From: UBA1562 sp041653955
GTDB lineage: Bacteria; Omnitrophota; Gorgyraeia; Gygaellales; Profunditerraquicolaceae
NCBI GenBank assembly: GCA_041653955.1
Contig: JBAZEH010000010.1
Coordinates: 1 to 44,156 of the forward strand
Reading direction: 5' to 3'
Length of the DNA stretch: 44,156 nucleotides
Shown here: piece after piece, positions 8,395 to 17,026 of the stretch
Layout: every line of letters begins with the position of its first letter
How positions within the stretch are numbered: position 1 is the stretch's first letter
Translations under genes and position numbers: made by a program
The notes under the pieces: model-generated
The model's input: the letters and a program-made list of their open reading frames with translations, nothing else
The model's database searches: none
What the model was told of the DNA's origin: nothing

Positions 8395-9353
8395 TGAAGC
8401 GGATCGCGGTATTGACTACAGGAGGAGACGCGCCGGGAATGAACGCGGCGATACGGGCCGTGGTGCGTTCGGCCAGGCGTAATAAGCTGGAAGTGATCGG
8501 GGTATTCCGCGGATGGTGGGGCCTCCTTAATGAAGAACTGAAATTCCTTGATGACCGCTCTGTATCGGGTATTATAAACCAGGGGGGGACAATTTTAAAG
8601 ACCGCGCGCTGCCCGGATTTTAAAAGTGAAGAGGGGCAGGCGAGGGCCCTGAATACGATAAAAAAGAACTCTATAGAAGGCCTTATTGTTATCGGCGGGA
8701 ACGGGAGTTTCGCGGCCTCTCATTCGTTCGGGAAAAAACATAATGTGCCATGCATCGGGATACCCGCGTCCATAGATAACGATATTAACGGCATAGATAT
8801 TACCATAGGCTCGGATACCGCTATAAATACCGCCCTTGCCGCTATTGATAATATCCGCGATACCGCCACTTCCATGGAGCGGGTTTTCGTGGTTGAGGTA
8901 ATGGGAAGAGAGTCCGGGTATATCGCTTTACAGGTGGCGCTAGCCGGAGGATGCGAAGACGTTATAATCCCGGAAAGAAAATTCAACCTTGATAATATAT
9001 GCAGCGATATAGTAGAAGGCAACCTTCGGGGTAAAATAAGCTGGATAATTATCGTAGCAGAAGGAGCAGGGAAGGCGGAAGATATAGCTAAAAAGATAAC
9101 CGATATGACCGATCTTGAAACACGTCCGGTTGTCTTGGGCCATATCCAAAGGGGAGGCCGGCCGAGCGCTTTCAGCCGTATTCAGGCCGCGACCCTGGGA
9201 GAGGCGGCAGTAGAGGCCCTGCTTAAAGGGGAATCGGATAAGGCCGTCTCTATAAAGGACGGGATGGTCGCGCTTATAGGCCTTGATGAGGCAGCGAAGA
9301 AAAAAGAGTATGATGTGGAAAGAATATACAATTTAATCAAAATATTAACTTAA
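8394..9353 (+). CDS. pfkA: 6-phosphofructokinase, ATP-type with an altered Mg site
   Basis: 319 residues, the length of short bacterial PFKs. It phosphorylates fructose-6-P in glycolysis. Motifs: TTGGDAPGMNAAIR at the N-terminus, PASIDNDINGIDITIG (catalytic Asp128), VVEVMGRESGY and GHIQRGGRPSAFSR. The usual GGDGS at 101-105 reads GGNGS here, so the magnesium-binding Asp is Asn103; this is unusual and could alter metal or donor use. There is no lysine of the PPi-dependent PKTIDND pattern. The ATG at 8394 overlaps the ahcY stop. Confidence 0.93.
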   Translation: MKRIAVLTTGGDAPGMNAAIRAVVRSARRNKLEVIGVFRGWWGLLNEELKFLDDRSVSGIINQGGTILKTARCPDFKSEEGQARALNTIKKNSIEGLIVIGGNGSFAASHSFGKKHNVPCIGIPASIDNDINGIDITIGSDTAINTALAAIDNIRDTATSMERVFVVEVMGRESGYIALQVALAGGCEDVIIPERKFNLDNICSDIVEGNLRGKISWIIIVAEGAGKAEDIAKKITDMTDLETRPVVLGHIQRGGRPSAFSRIQAATLGEAAVEALLKGESDKAVSIKDGMVALIGLDEAAKKKEYDVERIYNLIKILT

Positions 9354-9365
9354 GGGGGATGAGTC

Positions 9366-10691
9366 ATGGGCAGGAAAGCTTTGGGAGTAGACAAGATCAT
9401 AATGGATTTGATTTTAAGCGACGATATGGCTGTAAAGAGAGAGCTTGCCAGAAAGATATCGGGTATCGCTTATAAAAAAGGAATATATTCTTCCAGCATA
9501 CACGAGTTTTATACCGCGCGCGGCAGGGAAGGGTTCGGCGGTTTCACCGTGCCGGCGATAAATTTAAGGAGTATGACTTACGACCTGGCGCGTGCCATAT
9601 TCAAGGTCGCCAAAAAAAATAACTCGGGGGCGTTCATTTTTGAGATCGCTAAGTCCGAGATGGGTTATACCGCGCAACCGCCGGTGGAATACGCGTCAGT
9701 GATCCTGGCAGCCGCGATAAAAGAAGGGTATACCGGTCCGGTATTCATACAAGGGGACCATTTTCAGGCGAACGCCAAAAAGTTCAAGGAGGACCCTGAA
9801 AAGGAGTTGGACGGTTTGAAGGCGCTGATCTCTGATTCCATAGCCGCGGGATTCTACAATATAGATATTGATTCATCTACTCTTGTGGACCTCTCAAAGC
9901 CGAAGATAAAACAGCAGCAGCATTTTAATTCCGAGGTGTGCGCGAAACTAACGCAATTCATCAGAAAGATAGAACCCAGGGGCGTTACGGTCTCCGTGGG
10001 CGGGGAGATAGGGGAAGTAGGCCATCAGAACTCTACTCCTGAAGACTTGCGCGCGTTCATGGAAGGTTATCAGAAGAGGCTGCGTAAGGGTTTAACAGGC
10101 ATAAGCAAAATATCTATCCAGACAGGGACCTCCCACGGTGGTGTTGTTCTACCTGACGGGACGGTAGCGCAGGTAAAACTTGATTTTGAGACCTTAAGGA
10201 ATCTTTCTGATATCGCCAGGAAGGAATATGGTATGGCCGGGGCAGTGCAGCATGGGGCATCCACCCTTCCTGAAGAGGCATTCCACAAGTTTCCGGAATG
10301 TGAAGCGGCAGAAGTGCATTTAGCTACGGGGTTTCAAAACATGATGTTTGACAGCAGGCATTTTCCGGCCGAGCTTAAGAACAGGATATACGAGTGGCTT
10401 AAAACCAATGCCGCCTCCGAGGCAAAAGAAGGGGAGACCGAAGAACAATTTTTCTATAAAACCCGCAAGAAAGCATTGGGGCCTTTTAAGAAGGATATTA
10501 TGGGCTTGCCTGAACAGACAAGGGACGCGATCGCGGCGGAGTTGGAGGAGAAATTTGAGTTTTTGTTTAAACAATTGAACGCCGTAAATAATAAGGAACT
10601 GGTGGATAAATACGTGACCTTAAAGCGCGTTATCGTGCGCAAGCGCAAAGAAGAAAAAGAGATACTCCACGACGGCGAAGGCGCTGACTAA
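9366..10691 (+). CDS. Divergent class II (zinc) ketose-bisphosphate aldolase
   Basis: 441 residues, longer than typical class II FBA (about 280-360). Recognisable: FTVPAINLRS near residue 60, FIQGDHFQ (Asp131, His132), GGEIGEVG (Glu214), IQTGTSHGG (His257) and VQHGASTLPEE (His296), matching the metal- and phosphate-binding positions of the class II fold. A lysine/glutamate-rich extension follows residue 370. Placement after pfkA suggests fructose-1,6-bisphosphate cleavage, but the substrate could be tagatose-bisphosphate or another ketose. ATG preceded by AAGGGGGAT. Confidence 0.82.
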   Translation: MGRKALGVDKIIMDLILSDDMAVKRELARKISGIAYKKGIYSSSIHEFYTARGREGFGGFTVPAINLRSMTYDLARAIFKVAKKNNSGAFIFEIAKSEMGYTAQPPVEYASVILAAAIKEGYTGPVFIQGDHFQANAKKFKEDPEKELDGLKALISDSIAAGFYNIDIDSSTLVDLSKPKIKQQQHFNSEVCAKLTQFIRKIEPRGVTVSVGGEIGEVGHQNSTPEDLRAFMEGYQKRLRKGLTGISKISIQTGTSHGGVVLPDGTVAQVKLDFETLRNLSDIARKEYGMAGAVQHGASTLPEEAFHKFPECEAAEVHLATGFQNMMFDSRHFPAELKNRIYEWLKTNAASEAKEGETEEQFFYKTRKKALGPFKKDIMGLPEQTRDAIAAELEEKFEFLFKQLNAVNNKELVDKYVTLKRVIVRKRKEEKEILHDGEGAD

Positions 10692-10696
10692 AAACT

Positions 10697-10734
10697 TAGG
10701 GACGGTTCTCGCTTGCGCTTGAGAACCGTCCCTA
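10697..10734. repeat. Palindrome with GGGACGG arms between aldolase and ilvD
   Basis: TAGGGACGGTTCTC (10697-10710) pairs perfectly with GAGAACCGTCCCTA (10721-10734) around a ten-base loop. The arms share the GGGAC core with palindromes at 7050 and 23256. No T-run follows in either direction. It separates the glycolysis genes from the ilv operon. Confidence 0.8.
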
Positions 10735-10750
10735 TAAAAAGGGGTAAACT

Positions 10751-12403
10751 ATGCGTTCGGATAAAACAAAGAAAGGTTTAGAGAGAGTCCCGCACAGGGC
10801 GCTTTTGCACGCTACGGGTTTAAGCAGAAAAGATTTTGATAAGCCATTTATCGGGGTCGCCACTTCCTTTACCGACCTTATTCCCGGTCACGTAGGCATG
10901 CGCGACCTGGAGCGGTTTATTGAACGCGGTGTATGTTACGGTGGCGGCGTCCCTTTCTTTTTCGGGGTCCCGGGGATCTGCGATGGTATTGCTATGGGCC
11001 ACTTGGGTATGTGTTATCCGATGGCTTTAAGGGAGATAGTCGCCGATACCATAGAAACAGTCTGTAACGCGCATCAGTTAGACGGAATAGTATGCCTTAC
11101 TAACTGCGATAAGATCACTCCAGGTATGCTTATGGGTATAGCGCGCTTGAATATACCGGCGATAGTCGTTACTGCCGGGCCGATGCTTTCCGGGCGCTAT
11201 AAGCAGAGGAAACTTGCTTTTGTCCATGATACCTATGAAGGGTTAGCCAGGGCCAAGAAAGGCGATATATCGACTGAAGAATTGACATGCCTTGAGATGG
11301 AGGCCTGTCCCGGAGCCGGATCATGCCAGGGGTTATATACAGCCAATACTATGGCCTGCATTACAGAAACTATGGGTATGTCTTTGCCGGGCTGCGCTAC
11401 GGCATTAGCTATATCGGCCAAGAAACGCCGCATTGCCCAGGCCAGCGGGGAAAGGTTAGTGGAACTGGTGAAGAAGAATATTACTCCTCTTAAGATAATG
11501 AATAAGAGCGCTTTCATGAATGCCATTATTGTGGATATGGCCCTTGGAGGCTCAAGCAATACGGTCCTGCACCTGATGAGTATTGCCCGCGAAGCGGGTA
11601 TAGCGCTGGACCTTAAGGTATTTGATAAGATCAGTAAGGCTACGCCGCATATTACAAACTTAGAGCCTTCAGGCACTCATTTTATGGAGGACCTGGAGTA
11701 CGCGGGGGGGATCCCGGCGGTCTTAAAGAGGCTAAAGAGCAAGTTGAGTAATACTCAAACAGTAAGCGGCAACAATATATTTCATATAGCGGATAATGCA
11801 GCGATAGCGGATGAAGATGTTATACGCCCTTTAAATGAGGCATACCACAAACAGGGTGGTGTCGCTGTCTTATACGGCAACCTCGCCCCTAACGGCGCGG
11901 TCATAAAGCAGTCGGCGGTAAGCCCCAAGATGATGAAGTTCGCGGGCAGGGCGCGCGTCTTTAACCGCGAAGAGGAGGCGATGCAGGCGATACTGAACCG
12001 AAAGATAAAGAAGGGGGACTGCATAGTTATCCGTTATGAGGGCCCTTCAGGAGGCCCTGGTATGCGCGAGATGCTTGCCCCTACCTCGGCGATAGTAGGT
12101 ATGGGCCTGGCAGATTCGGTTTCGTTGATCACCGACGGAAGGTTCTCCGGAGGGACTAAAGGCCCCTGCATAGGGCATATCTCTCCTGAGGCATCAGCCG
12201 GCGGGCCCATCGCGATATTAAAAGACGGCGATATAATTAACATAGATATACCGGGAAGGAAATTAGAGGCAAAACTGACAAAGGCTGAAATAGAAAAGAG
12301 ATTCAGGGGCTGGAAACCAATCGCGCCAAAGATAAGGACCGGTTATCTTTCGCGCTATTCAAGATTGGTAAGTTCCGCGGATAAAGGAGCGGTTTTATTA
12401 TGA
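10751..12403 (+). CDS. ilvD: Dihydroxy-acid dehydratase
   Basis: 550 residues, the shorter archaeal/thermophile-type length. It is the third step of valine and isoleucine synthesis and carries an Fe-S cluster. Cluster and active-site cysteines: NCDKITPGM (Cys119) and ACPGAGSCQGLYTANTM (Cys192), plus GPSGGPGMREML and GRFSGGTKG. Where many IlvD proteins have a cysteine in TPCN, this one has IPGHVGM near residue 45, as in archaeal-type enzymes. The C-terminus SRYSRLVSSADKGAV is typical. It overlaps ilvB by four bases. Confidence 0.95.
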   Translation: MRSDKTKKGLERVPHRALLHATGLSRKDFDKPFIGVATSFTDLIPGHVGMRDLERFIERGVCYGGGVPFFFGVPGICDGIAMGHLGMCYPMALREIVADTIETVCNAHQLDGIVCLTNCDKITPGMLMGIARLNIPAIVVTAGPMLSGRYKQRKLAFVHDTYEGLARAKKGDISTEELTCLEMEACPGAGSCQGLYTANTMACITETMGMSLPGCATALAISAKKRRIAQASGERLVELVKKNITPLKIMNKSAFMNAIIVDMALGGSSNTVLHLMSIAREAGIALDLKVFDKISKATPHITNLEPSGTHFMEDLEYAGGIPAVLKRLKSKLSNTQTVSGNNIFHIADNAAIADEDVIRPLNEAYHKQGGVAVLYGNLAPNGAVIKQSAVSPKMMKFAGRARVFNREEEAMQAILNRKIKKGDCIVIRYEGPSGGPGMREMLAPTSAIVGMGLADSVSLITDGRFSGGTKGPCIGHISPEASAGGPIAILKDGDIINIDIPGRKLEAKLTKAEIEKRFRGWKPIAPKIRTGYLSRYSRLVSSADKGAVLL

Positions 12404-14064
12404 CAGGTGCCAGGATATTCATAGAGTGTTTAAAGCGCGAAGGCGTGGAGGTCATGTTTGGTTATCCGGGAGGGCAAGTTTTACCTATATTTGATGCCCT
12501 TTATGACGGCGGTATAAAGTTTATACTTACCCGGCATGAACAGGGGGCCGCGCACGCGGCAGACGGTTACGCGCGCGCTACCGGTAAGGTCGGAGTCTGT
12601 TTGGCAACAAGCGGCCCGGGGGCCACTAACCTGGTGACCGGTATTGCCACGGCTTTTATGGATTCCGTCCCCATGGTCGCTATTACCGGGCAGGTGAAAA
12701 CTCATCTTATCGGCAATGATGCTTTTCAGGAAGCGGATGTTACAGGTATCACCCGTCCGATAACAAAACATAATTATCTGGTGAAAGATATAAAAGACCT
12801 GGCCAGGACCGTCAGGGAGGCTTTTTATATTGCCTCAAGCGGAAGGCCGGGCCCGGTTGTCATAGATATACCTTCTGATATACAGATGCAGGAAGCAGAG
12901 TTTATCTGGCCGGAGACTTTGGAGATGCGCAGCTACAAGCCTACTTATTTCGGCCATCCCGGGCAGATCAAGAAGGCGGCTAAGTTTATCTCTGAGTCCA
13001 GGAAACCTATCATTTATGCCGGAGGAGGCATAATCTCTTCCGGGGCGCATACGGCCTTAAGGGAGTTTGCCGAAAAGATACAGGTGCCCGTGACCATGAC
13101 CCTTATGGGGCTGGGGGGGTTTCCGTCTACGCACAAGCTTTCTTTAGGTATGCTTGGTATGCATGGCACCGCTTACGCCAACCACGCTATCATGGATTCG
13201 GACCTGATTATTGCCGTGGGTTCCAGGTTTGATGACCGGGTTACCGGCAGGCTTGATTCGTTCGCTCCGGGCGCCAGGATCATACATATTGATATAGATC
13301 CTTCATCCATAAGCAAGAACGTCAAGGTCGATATCCCGATAGTGGGGGATGCCAGGAATATACTGGGAGAGCTTACCGAAGCCATAGGGAAGGCGCCCGA
13401 TATTTCGGAGTGGCTGAAGACCATAGAATCGTGGAAAAAAAAGCATCCCTTGAGTTATAAGGAGGGCTCTAAGATAAAACCACAATATGTCATAGAGCAG
13501 ATATATGAAGCCACAAAAGGGGAGGCGGTTATCTCTACCGAAGTCGGGCAGAACCAGATGTGGGCCGCGCAGTGGTATCAGTATATCCATCCGCGCACGT
13601 TCATATCAAGCGGCGGATTAGGCACTATGGGTTTTGGTTTTCCCGCTGCTATGGGGGCTAAGGTGGGGTGCCCGGACAAGGTGGTCTTTGATATAGCCGG
13701 CGACGGCTCAATACAGATGAATATACAGGAGCTGGCTACCTGCGTTTGTAATAAGATAAATGTCAAGATCGCCATACTGAATAATGGTTATTTAGGTATG
13801 GTCAGGCAATGGCAGGAGCTGTTTTATAAGAGGCGCTACTCTCATACCTGTATTACGGGGCCGGATTTTGTGAAATTAGCCGAGAGTTACGGAGCGGTAG
13901 GTATCAGGGCCACCAGGAATGAAGAGGTGCGCCCGGCTATAGATAAGGCGCTTTCCACGGATAATACCGTGCTGATAGATTTTCATATAGAGCAGGAAGA
14001 GAATGTTTTTCCTATGGTCCCGGCTGGAGAAGCTATAAACCGGATGATAGGAGGCATGGCGTAA
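12400..14064 (+). CDS. ilvB: Acetolactate synthase, large subunit
   Basis: 554 residues. Condenses two pyruvates, or pyruvate and 2-ketobutyrate, with ThDP and FAD. Seen: catalytic Glu47 in RHEQGAAHAADGYAR, SGPGATNLVTGIA, the FAD-region SRFDDRVTGR, the ThDP motif AGDGSIQMNIQELA, and QWQELFYKRRYS. Overlaps ilvD by ATGA and the next gene by one base (TAATG). Its regulatory subunit (ilvN) lies one gene further on, with an HD-GYP gene between. Confidence 0.97.
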   Translation: MTGARIFIECLKREGVEVMFGYPGGQVLPIFDALYDGGIKFILTRHEQGAAHAADGYARATGKVGVCLATSGPGATNLVTGIATAFMDSVPMVAITGQVKTHLIGNDAFQEADVTGITRPITKHNYLVKDIKDLARTVREAFYIASSGRPGPVVIDIPSDIQMQEAEFIWPETLEMRSYKPTYFGHPGQIKKAAKFISESRKPIIYAGGGIISSGAHTALREFAEKIQVPVTMTLMGLGGFPSTHKLSLGMLGMHGTAYANHAIMDSDLIIAVGSRFDDRVTGRLDSFAPGARIIHIDIDPSSISKNVKVDIPIVGDARNILGELTEAIGKAPDISEWLKTIESWKKKHPLSYKEGSKIKPQYVIEQIYEATKGEAVISTEVGQNQMWAAQWYQYIHPRTFISSGGLGTMGFGFPAAMGAKVGCPDKVVFDIAGDGSIQMNIQELATCVCNKINVKIAILNNGYLGMVRQWQELFYKRRYSHTCITGPDFVKLAESYGAVGIRATRNEEVRPAIDKALSTDNTVLIDFHIEQEENVFPMVPAGEAINRMIGGMA

Positions 14065-15494
14065 TGAAGTTAAGGCCCAAGCTGACTTCGATAGAGAACG
14101 CGTCGCTGATACGAAAATTCACCGTGCTCTTTATCGTGATGTCGCTTCTGCCCTTTATCGTTATCGCCTATCTGTTCAGCCAGCACCATGAGTCGGGCAT
14201 GATACTGATACAGCAGAATATACTTTTCATTCTGCTGGCCCTTACAGGTATCGGGGCCCTCGCCGGATTCTGGGGGATGCGCAGGTCAATCATCAAGATC
14301 CAGGATATAAACCGCAAGACCAAAGAAGCCCTGGAAAAAGTTATGCCCGGTTCAGGAGCGGGCAGGGGCGATGAGAATGAGGTCGCCCAGTTAGCCAGGT
14401 CTTTTAATGAGGTCACCAGCAACCTGGAGAAGAATATAAAGCGCCTTGAGGCGTCTAAGCAGACTATCCAATATGTATTATCCAGGATCGCCCTGGGGAT
14501 ATCATCGCCTCATACAATAGATACTTTTCTTGAATTGATAGTAGAGATCACTACGCAGGCATTAGACGCCAAGAAGGGCACCTTGATGCTGCTGGATGAG
14601 GATAAGGATGAGCTTTATGCCAAGGCGGCATCCGGTTTTACCAATAGTTCAAACAGGCCGCGCATAAAGGTAGGCGAGGAAGGGCCGGGATGGGTAGCCA
14701 GGAATAAAAAACCCCTATTGGTCCCTGAACTGCAGAAACTGAAGCCGGGAGAGGAGGATGACTATTTTGTCCCTCCTTTATTATGCGTCCCTATGATGTA
14801 CCAGGACAGGCTGGTAGGCGTGCTTGCGGTAAGCGGCAAGATAGGCGGCGGTTCTTTCGGAGAGGATGAAGTGGTCATCGTTTCTAATCTCGCTTCGCAG
14901 ACAGCCGTAGCGGTTGAGAATGAGCGGCTGAACCACGATGCAGAAGAAACGTATCTAGAGACGATCTCTGCGCTGGCGCTTGCGGTTGAGGCGCGGGATA
15001 CTTACAGCCGCGGGCATTTAGACAGGGTCTCCGAGTACGCGGTTAAGATAGCCCGTAAATTAGGCCTTGATGAACAGGCAACCAAAGATATAAAAGACGC
15101 GGCCGAACTGCATGATGTAGGCAAGATAGGCATAAGCGATGAGATCCTTAAAAAGCCGGGCCCCCTTAGCGAGGAAGAGTTTCGCGTCATGCATAAACAC
15201 CCCCTTATAGGAGAGGCGATCATTAAGCCTGTGCGCCGCCTGTCAAACCTCTGCGAGATAGTCAGGCACCACCATGAGTGGGTCAACGGCACAGGATACC
15301 CCGACGGGCTTAAAGGGGATGAGATCAGCATAGGCGCTAAGATATTATGTGTGGCTGACTCTTTTGATGCCATGAGCACTGACAGGCCTTATCATAAGGG
15401 CTTAAACATAGATGAAGCGAAAGAGGAATTAAGAAAATATTCGGGGACGCGTTATGACCCCGAAATAACGGAGGCTTTCTTAAGCATAATATGA
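14064..15494 (+). CDS. Membrane GAF/HD-GYP protein, probable c-di-GMP phosphodiesterase
   Basis: 476 residues. Two membrane spans (about 20-38 and 52-70), a HAMP-like linker with NEVAQLARSFNEVTSNL, a GAF domain (about 150-285) and an HD-GYP domain (about 295-470). The HD pair is His350-Asp351 in ELHDVGKIG, followed by HKHP, HHHEWVNGTGYPDGLKG (GYP 411-413) and DSFDAMSTDRPY. HD-GYP proteins hydrolyse cyclic di-GMP or cGAMP-type dinucleotides; the active residues look complete. It overlaps ilvB by one base and ilvN by four, so it is a full member of the branched-chain amino acid operon, an unusual place. Confidence 0.92.
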   Translation: MKLRPKLTSIENASLIRKFTVLFIVMSLLPFIVIAYLFSQHHESGMILIQQNILFILLALTGIGALAGFWGMRRSIIKIQDINRKTKEALEKVMPGSGAGRGDENEVAQLARSFNEVTSNLEKNIKRLEASKQTIQYVLSRIALGISSPHTIDTFLELIVEITTQALDAKKGTLMLLDEDKDELYAKAASGFTNSSNRPRIKVGEEGPGWVARNKKPLLVPELQKLKPGEEDDYFVPPLLCVPMMYQDRLVGVLAVSGKIGGGSFGEDEVVIVSNLASQTAVAVENERLNHDAEETYLETISALALAVEARDTYSRGHLDRVSEYAVKIARKLGLDEQATKDIKDAAELHDVGKIGISDEILKKPGPLSEEEFRVMHKHPLIGEAIIKPVRRLSNLCEIVRHHHEWVNGTGYPDGLKGDEISIGAKILCVADSFDAMSTDRPYHKGLNIDEAKEELRKYSGTRYDPEITEAFLSII

Positions 15495-15964
15495 GACACA
15501 CAATTTCTGTATTGGTTGAAAATAAACCCGGGGTCCTGGCGCGTATCTCCGGGCTATTCAGCGCGCGCGGATATAATATAGCGTCTTTGGCGGTAAGTGA
15601 GACTCTGGATCCGAGCATATCTTATCTTACGATGGTGGTAGAGGCGCAGGATGAGAAGGTGCTTGAACAGATCAAGAAACAGTTGAATAAGTTAATAGAT
15701 ATAATCACGATCACGGATTTTACCAAAAAAGAGCATATTGACAGGGAGCTTATCCTGGTCAAGGTAGAATATTCCGCCAGGGAAAAGGGGAAGTTGGAAG
15801 GGGTCATAAAAAAATATATGGCCAAATTGATTAAACATAAGGGCGAGATCGCGATCATAGAGGCGGTGGATGAGCAGGAGAAGATCAGGCAGCTGCTCCA
15901 GGAGCTTAGCCAGTTCGGGGTCAAAGAGTTGGCGAGAACGGGCAGGATCGCAGTCGGTTATTAA
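15491..15964 (+). CDS. ilvN: Acetolactate synthase, small regulatory subunit
   Basis: 157 residues, typical. The N-terminal ACT domain (HTISVLVENKPGVLARISGLFSARGYNI) binds the feedback inhibitor valine in this family; a C-terminal ACT-like half follows (EHIDRELILVKV onward). It activates IlvB and confers feedback control. Start ATG overlaps the HD-GYP stop by four bases. It could equally be labelled ilvH. Confidence 0.95.
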   Translation: MRHTISVLVENKPGVLARISGLFSARGYNIASLAVSETLDPSISYLTMVVEAQDEKVLEQIKKQLNKLIDIITITDFTKKEHIDRELILVKVEYSAREKGKLEGVIKKYMAKLIKHKGEIAIIEAVDEQEKIRQLLQELSQFGVKELARTGRIAVGY

Positions 15965-15972
15965 ACTAGCGC

Positions 15973-15994
15973 CCGATTTAATTTAATAAATCGG
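15973..15994 (+). promoter_or_regulatory. Small hairpin before ilvC
   Basis: CCGATTTA (15973-15980) and TAAATCGG (15987-15994) pair perfectly around ATTTAA, in the 61-base gap between ilvN and ilvC. No T-run follows, so it may be an mRNA processing or stabilising element; its role is unknown. Confidence 0.4.
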
Positions 15995-16025
15995 TGTATA
16001 TTAACTATATAAGGAGGGTATGAAG

Positions 16026-17018
16026 ATGGCAAAGATCTATTATGATCAGGACGCGGATTTGAACCTTTTAAAAGACAAGACTATAGCGATAATCGGTTAT
16101 GGCATACAGGGCCGGGGGCAGGCGCTGTGCCTGCGTGATTCAGGATGCAAAGTGGTAATATCAGAACTTGAAGGCACGCCTAATTACGAACAGGCCAAGA
16201 AAGACGGTTTTACTCCTGTTTCCGTAGTTGAGGCCGCCAAGGCAGGGGATATAATACAGATACTGACGCAGGACCATGTTCAGGCCAAGGTATATAAGGA
16301 ATCTATCAAACCTAAACTTACAAAAGGTAAGGCCTTATGTTTTTCTCATGGTTTCAACATACATTTTAAACAGATAAAACCGCCTAAAAAGGTGGATGTT
16401 TTCATGGTCGCGCCCAAAGGCCCCGGCGCCCTGGTCAGGAGGATGTATGAAGAGGGCAGGGGTGTCCCTTCACTGGTAGCTGTATTCCAGGATGCTTCGG
16501 GAGAGGCGCTCAAACTCGCCCTGGCTTATGCCAAGGGATTAGGCGCAACCAAGGCGGGTGTTATTGAGACTACATTCAAAGAAGAAACAGAAACTGATCT
16601 TTTTGGGGAACAGGCAGTGCTGTGCGGCGGGGTGACCGAGCTGATCAAGGCGGGCTTTGATACGCTTATGGAAGCCGGCTATCAGCCTGAGATCGCCTAC
16701 TTTGAAGTGCTGCATGAATTAAAACTTATCACTGACCTGATACAGGAAACGGGTATATCCGGTATGCGCCGCAGGGTATCCAATACCGCCTGCTATGGGG
16801 ACCTTTCAAGGGGTAAAAGGATCATCACCGAGAAGACCAGAAAAGAGATGCGCAAGATACTTAAGGAGATACAAAAGGGTAAGTTCGCCAGGGAGTGGAT
16901 CAGGGAGAATGAAGAGGGCAGGCCGAACTTTAACAAGCTGCTCAAGGAAGGGGATGAGCATCAGATTGAGAAGGTGGGCCAGCATCTGCGCGAAATGATG
17001 CCCTGGATGAAAAAGTAG
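16026..17018 (+). CDS. ilvC: Ketol-acid reductoisomerase (class I)
   Basis: 330 residues, class I KARI length. Isomerises and reduces acetolactate or acetohydroxybutyrate. The Rossmann motif is AIIGYGIQGRGQA (about 21-33); MVAPKGPGALVRR and EETETDLFGEQAVLCGG mark substrate and Mg sites. The cofactor loop after the second strand reads VVISELEGTPNYEQA (Glu47, Glu49) without the basic or serine residues usual for NADPH use. I chose ATG 16026 because AAGGAGG at 16011-16017 is spaced well for it; ATG 16020 lies only two bases from that site. Confidence 0.95.
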   Translation: MAKIYYDQDADLNLLKDKTIAIIGYGIQGRGQALCLRDSGCKVVISELEGTPNYEQAKKDGFTPVSVVEAAKAGDIIQILTQDHVQAKVYKESIKPKLTKGKALCFSHGFNIHFKQIKPPKKVDVFMVAPKGPGALVRRMYEEGRGVPSLVAVFQDASGEALKLALAYAKGLGATKAGVIETTFKEETETDLFGEQAVLCGGVTELIKAGFDTLMEAGYQPEIAYFEVLHELKLITDLIQETGISGMRRRVSNTACYGDLSRGKRIITEKTRKEMRKILKEIQKGKFAREWIRENEEGRPNFNKLLKEGDEHQIEKVGQHLREMMPWMKK

Positions 17019-17026
17019 GCATAACC

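Noticed and set aside
10697..10734. Intrinsic terminator of the aldolase gene
   Set aside because: Strong stem but no T-run on either strand; better explained as a REP-like repeat.
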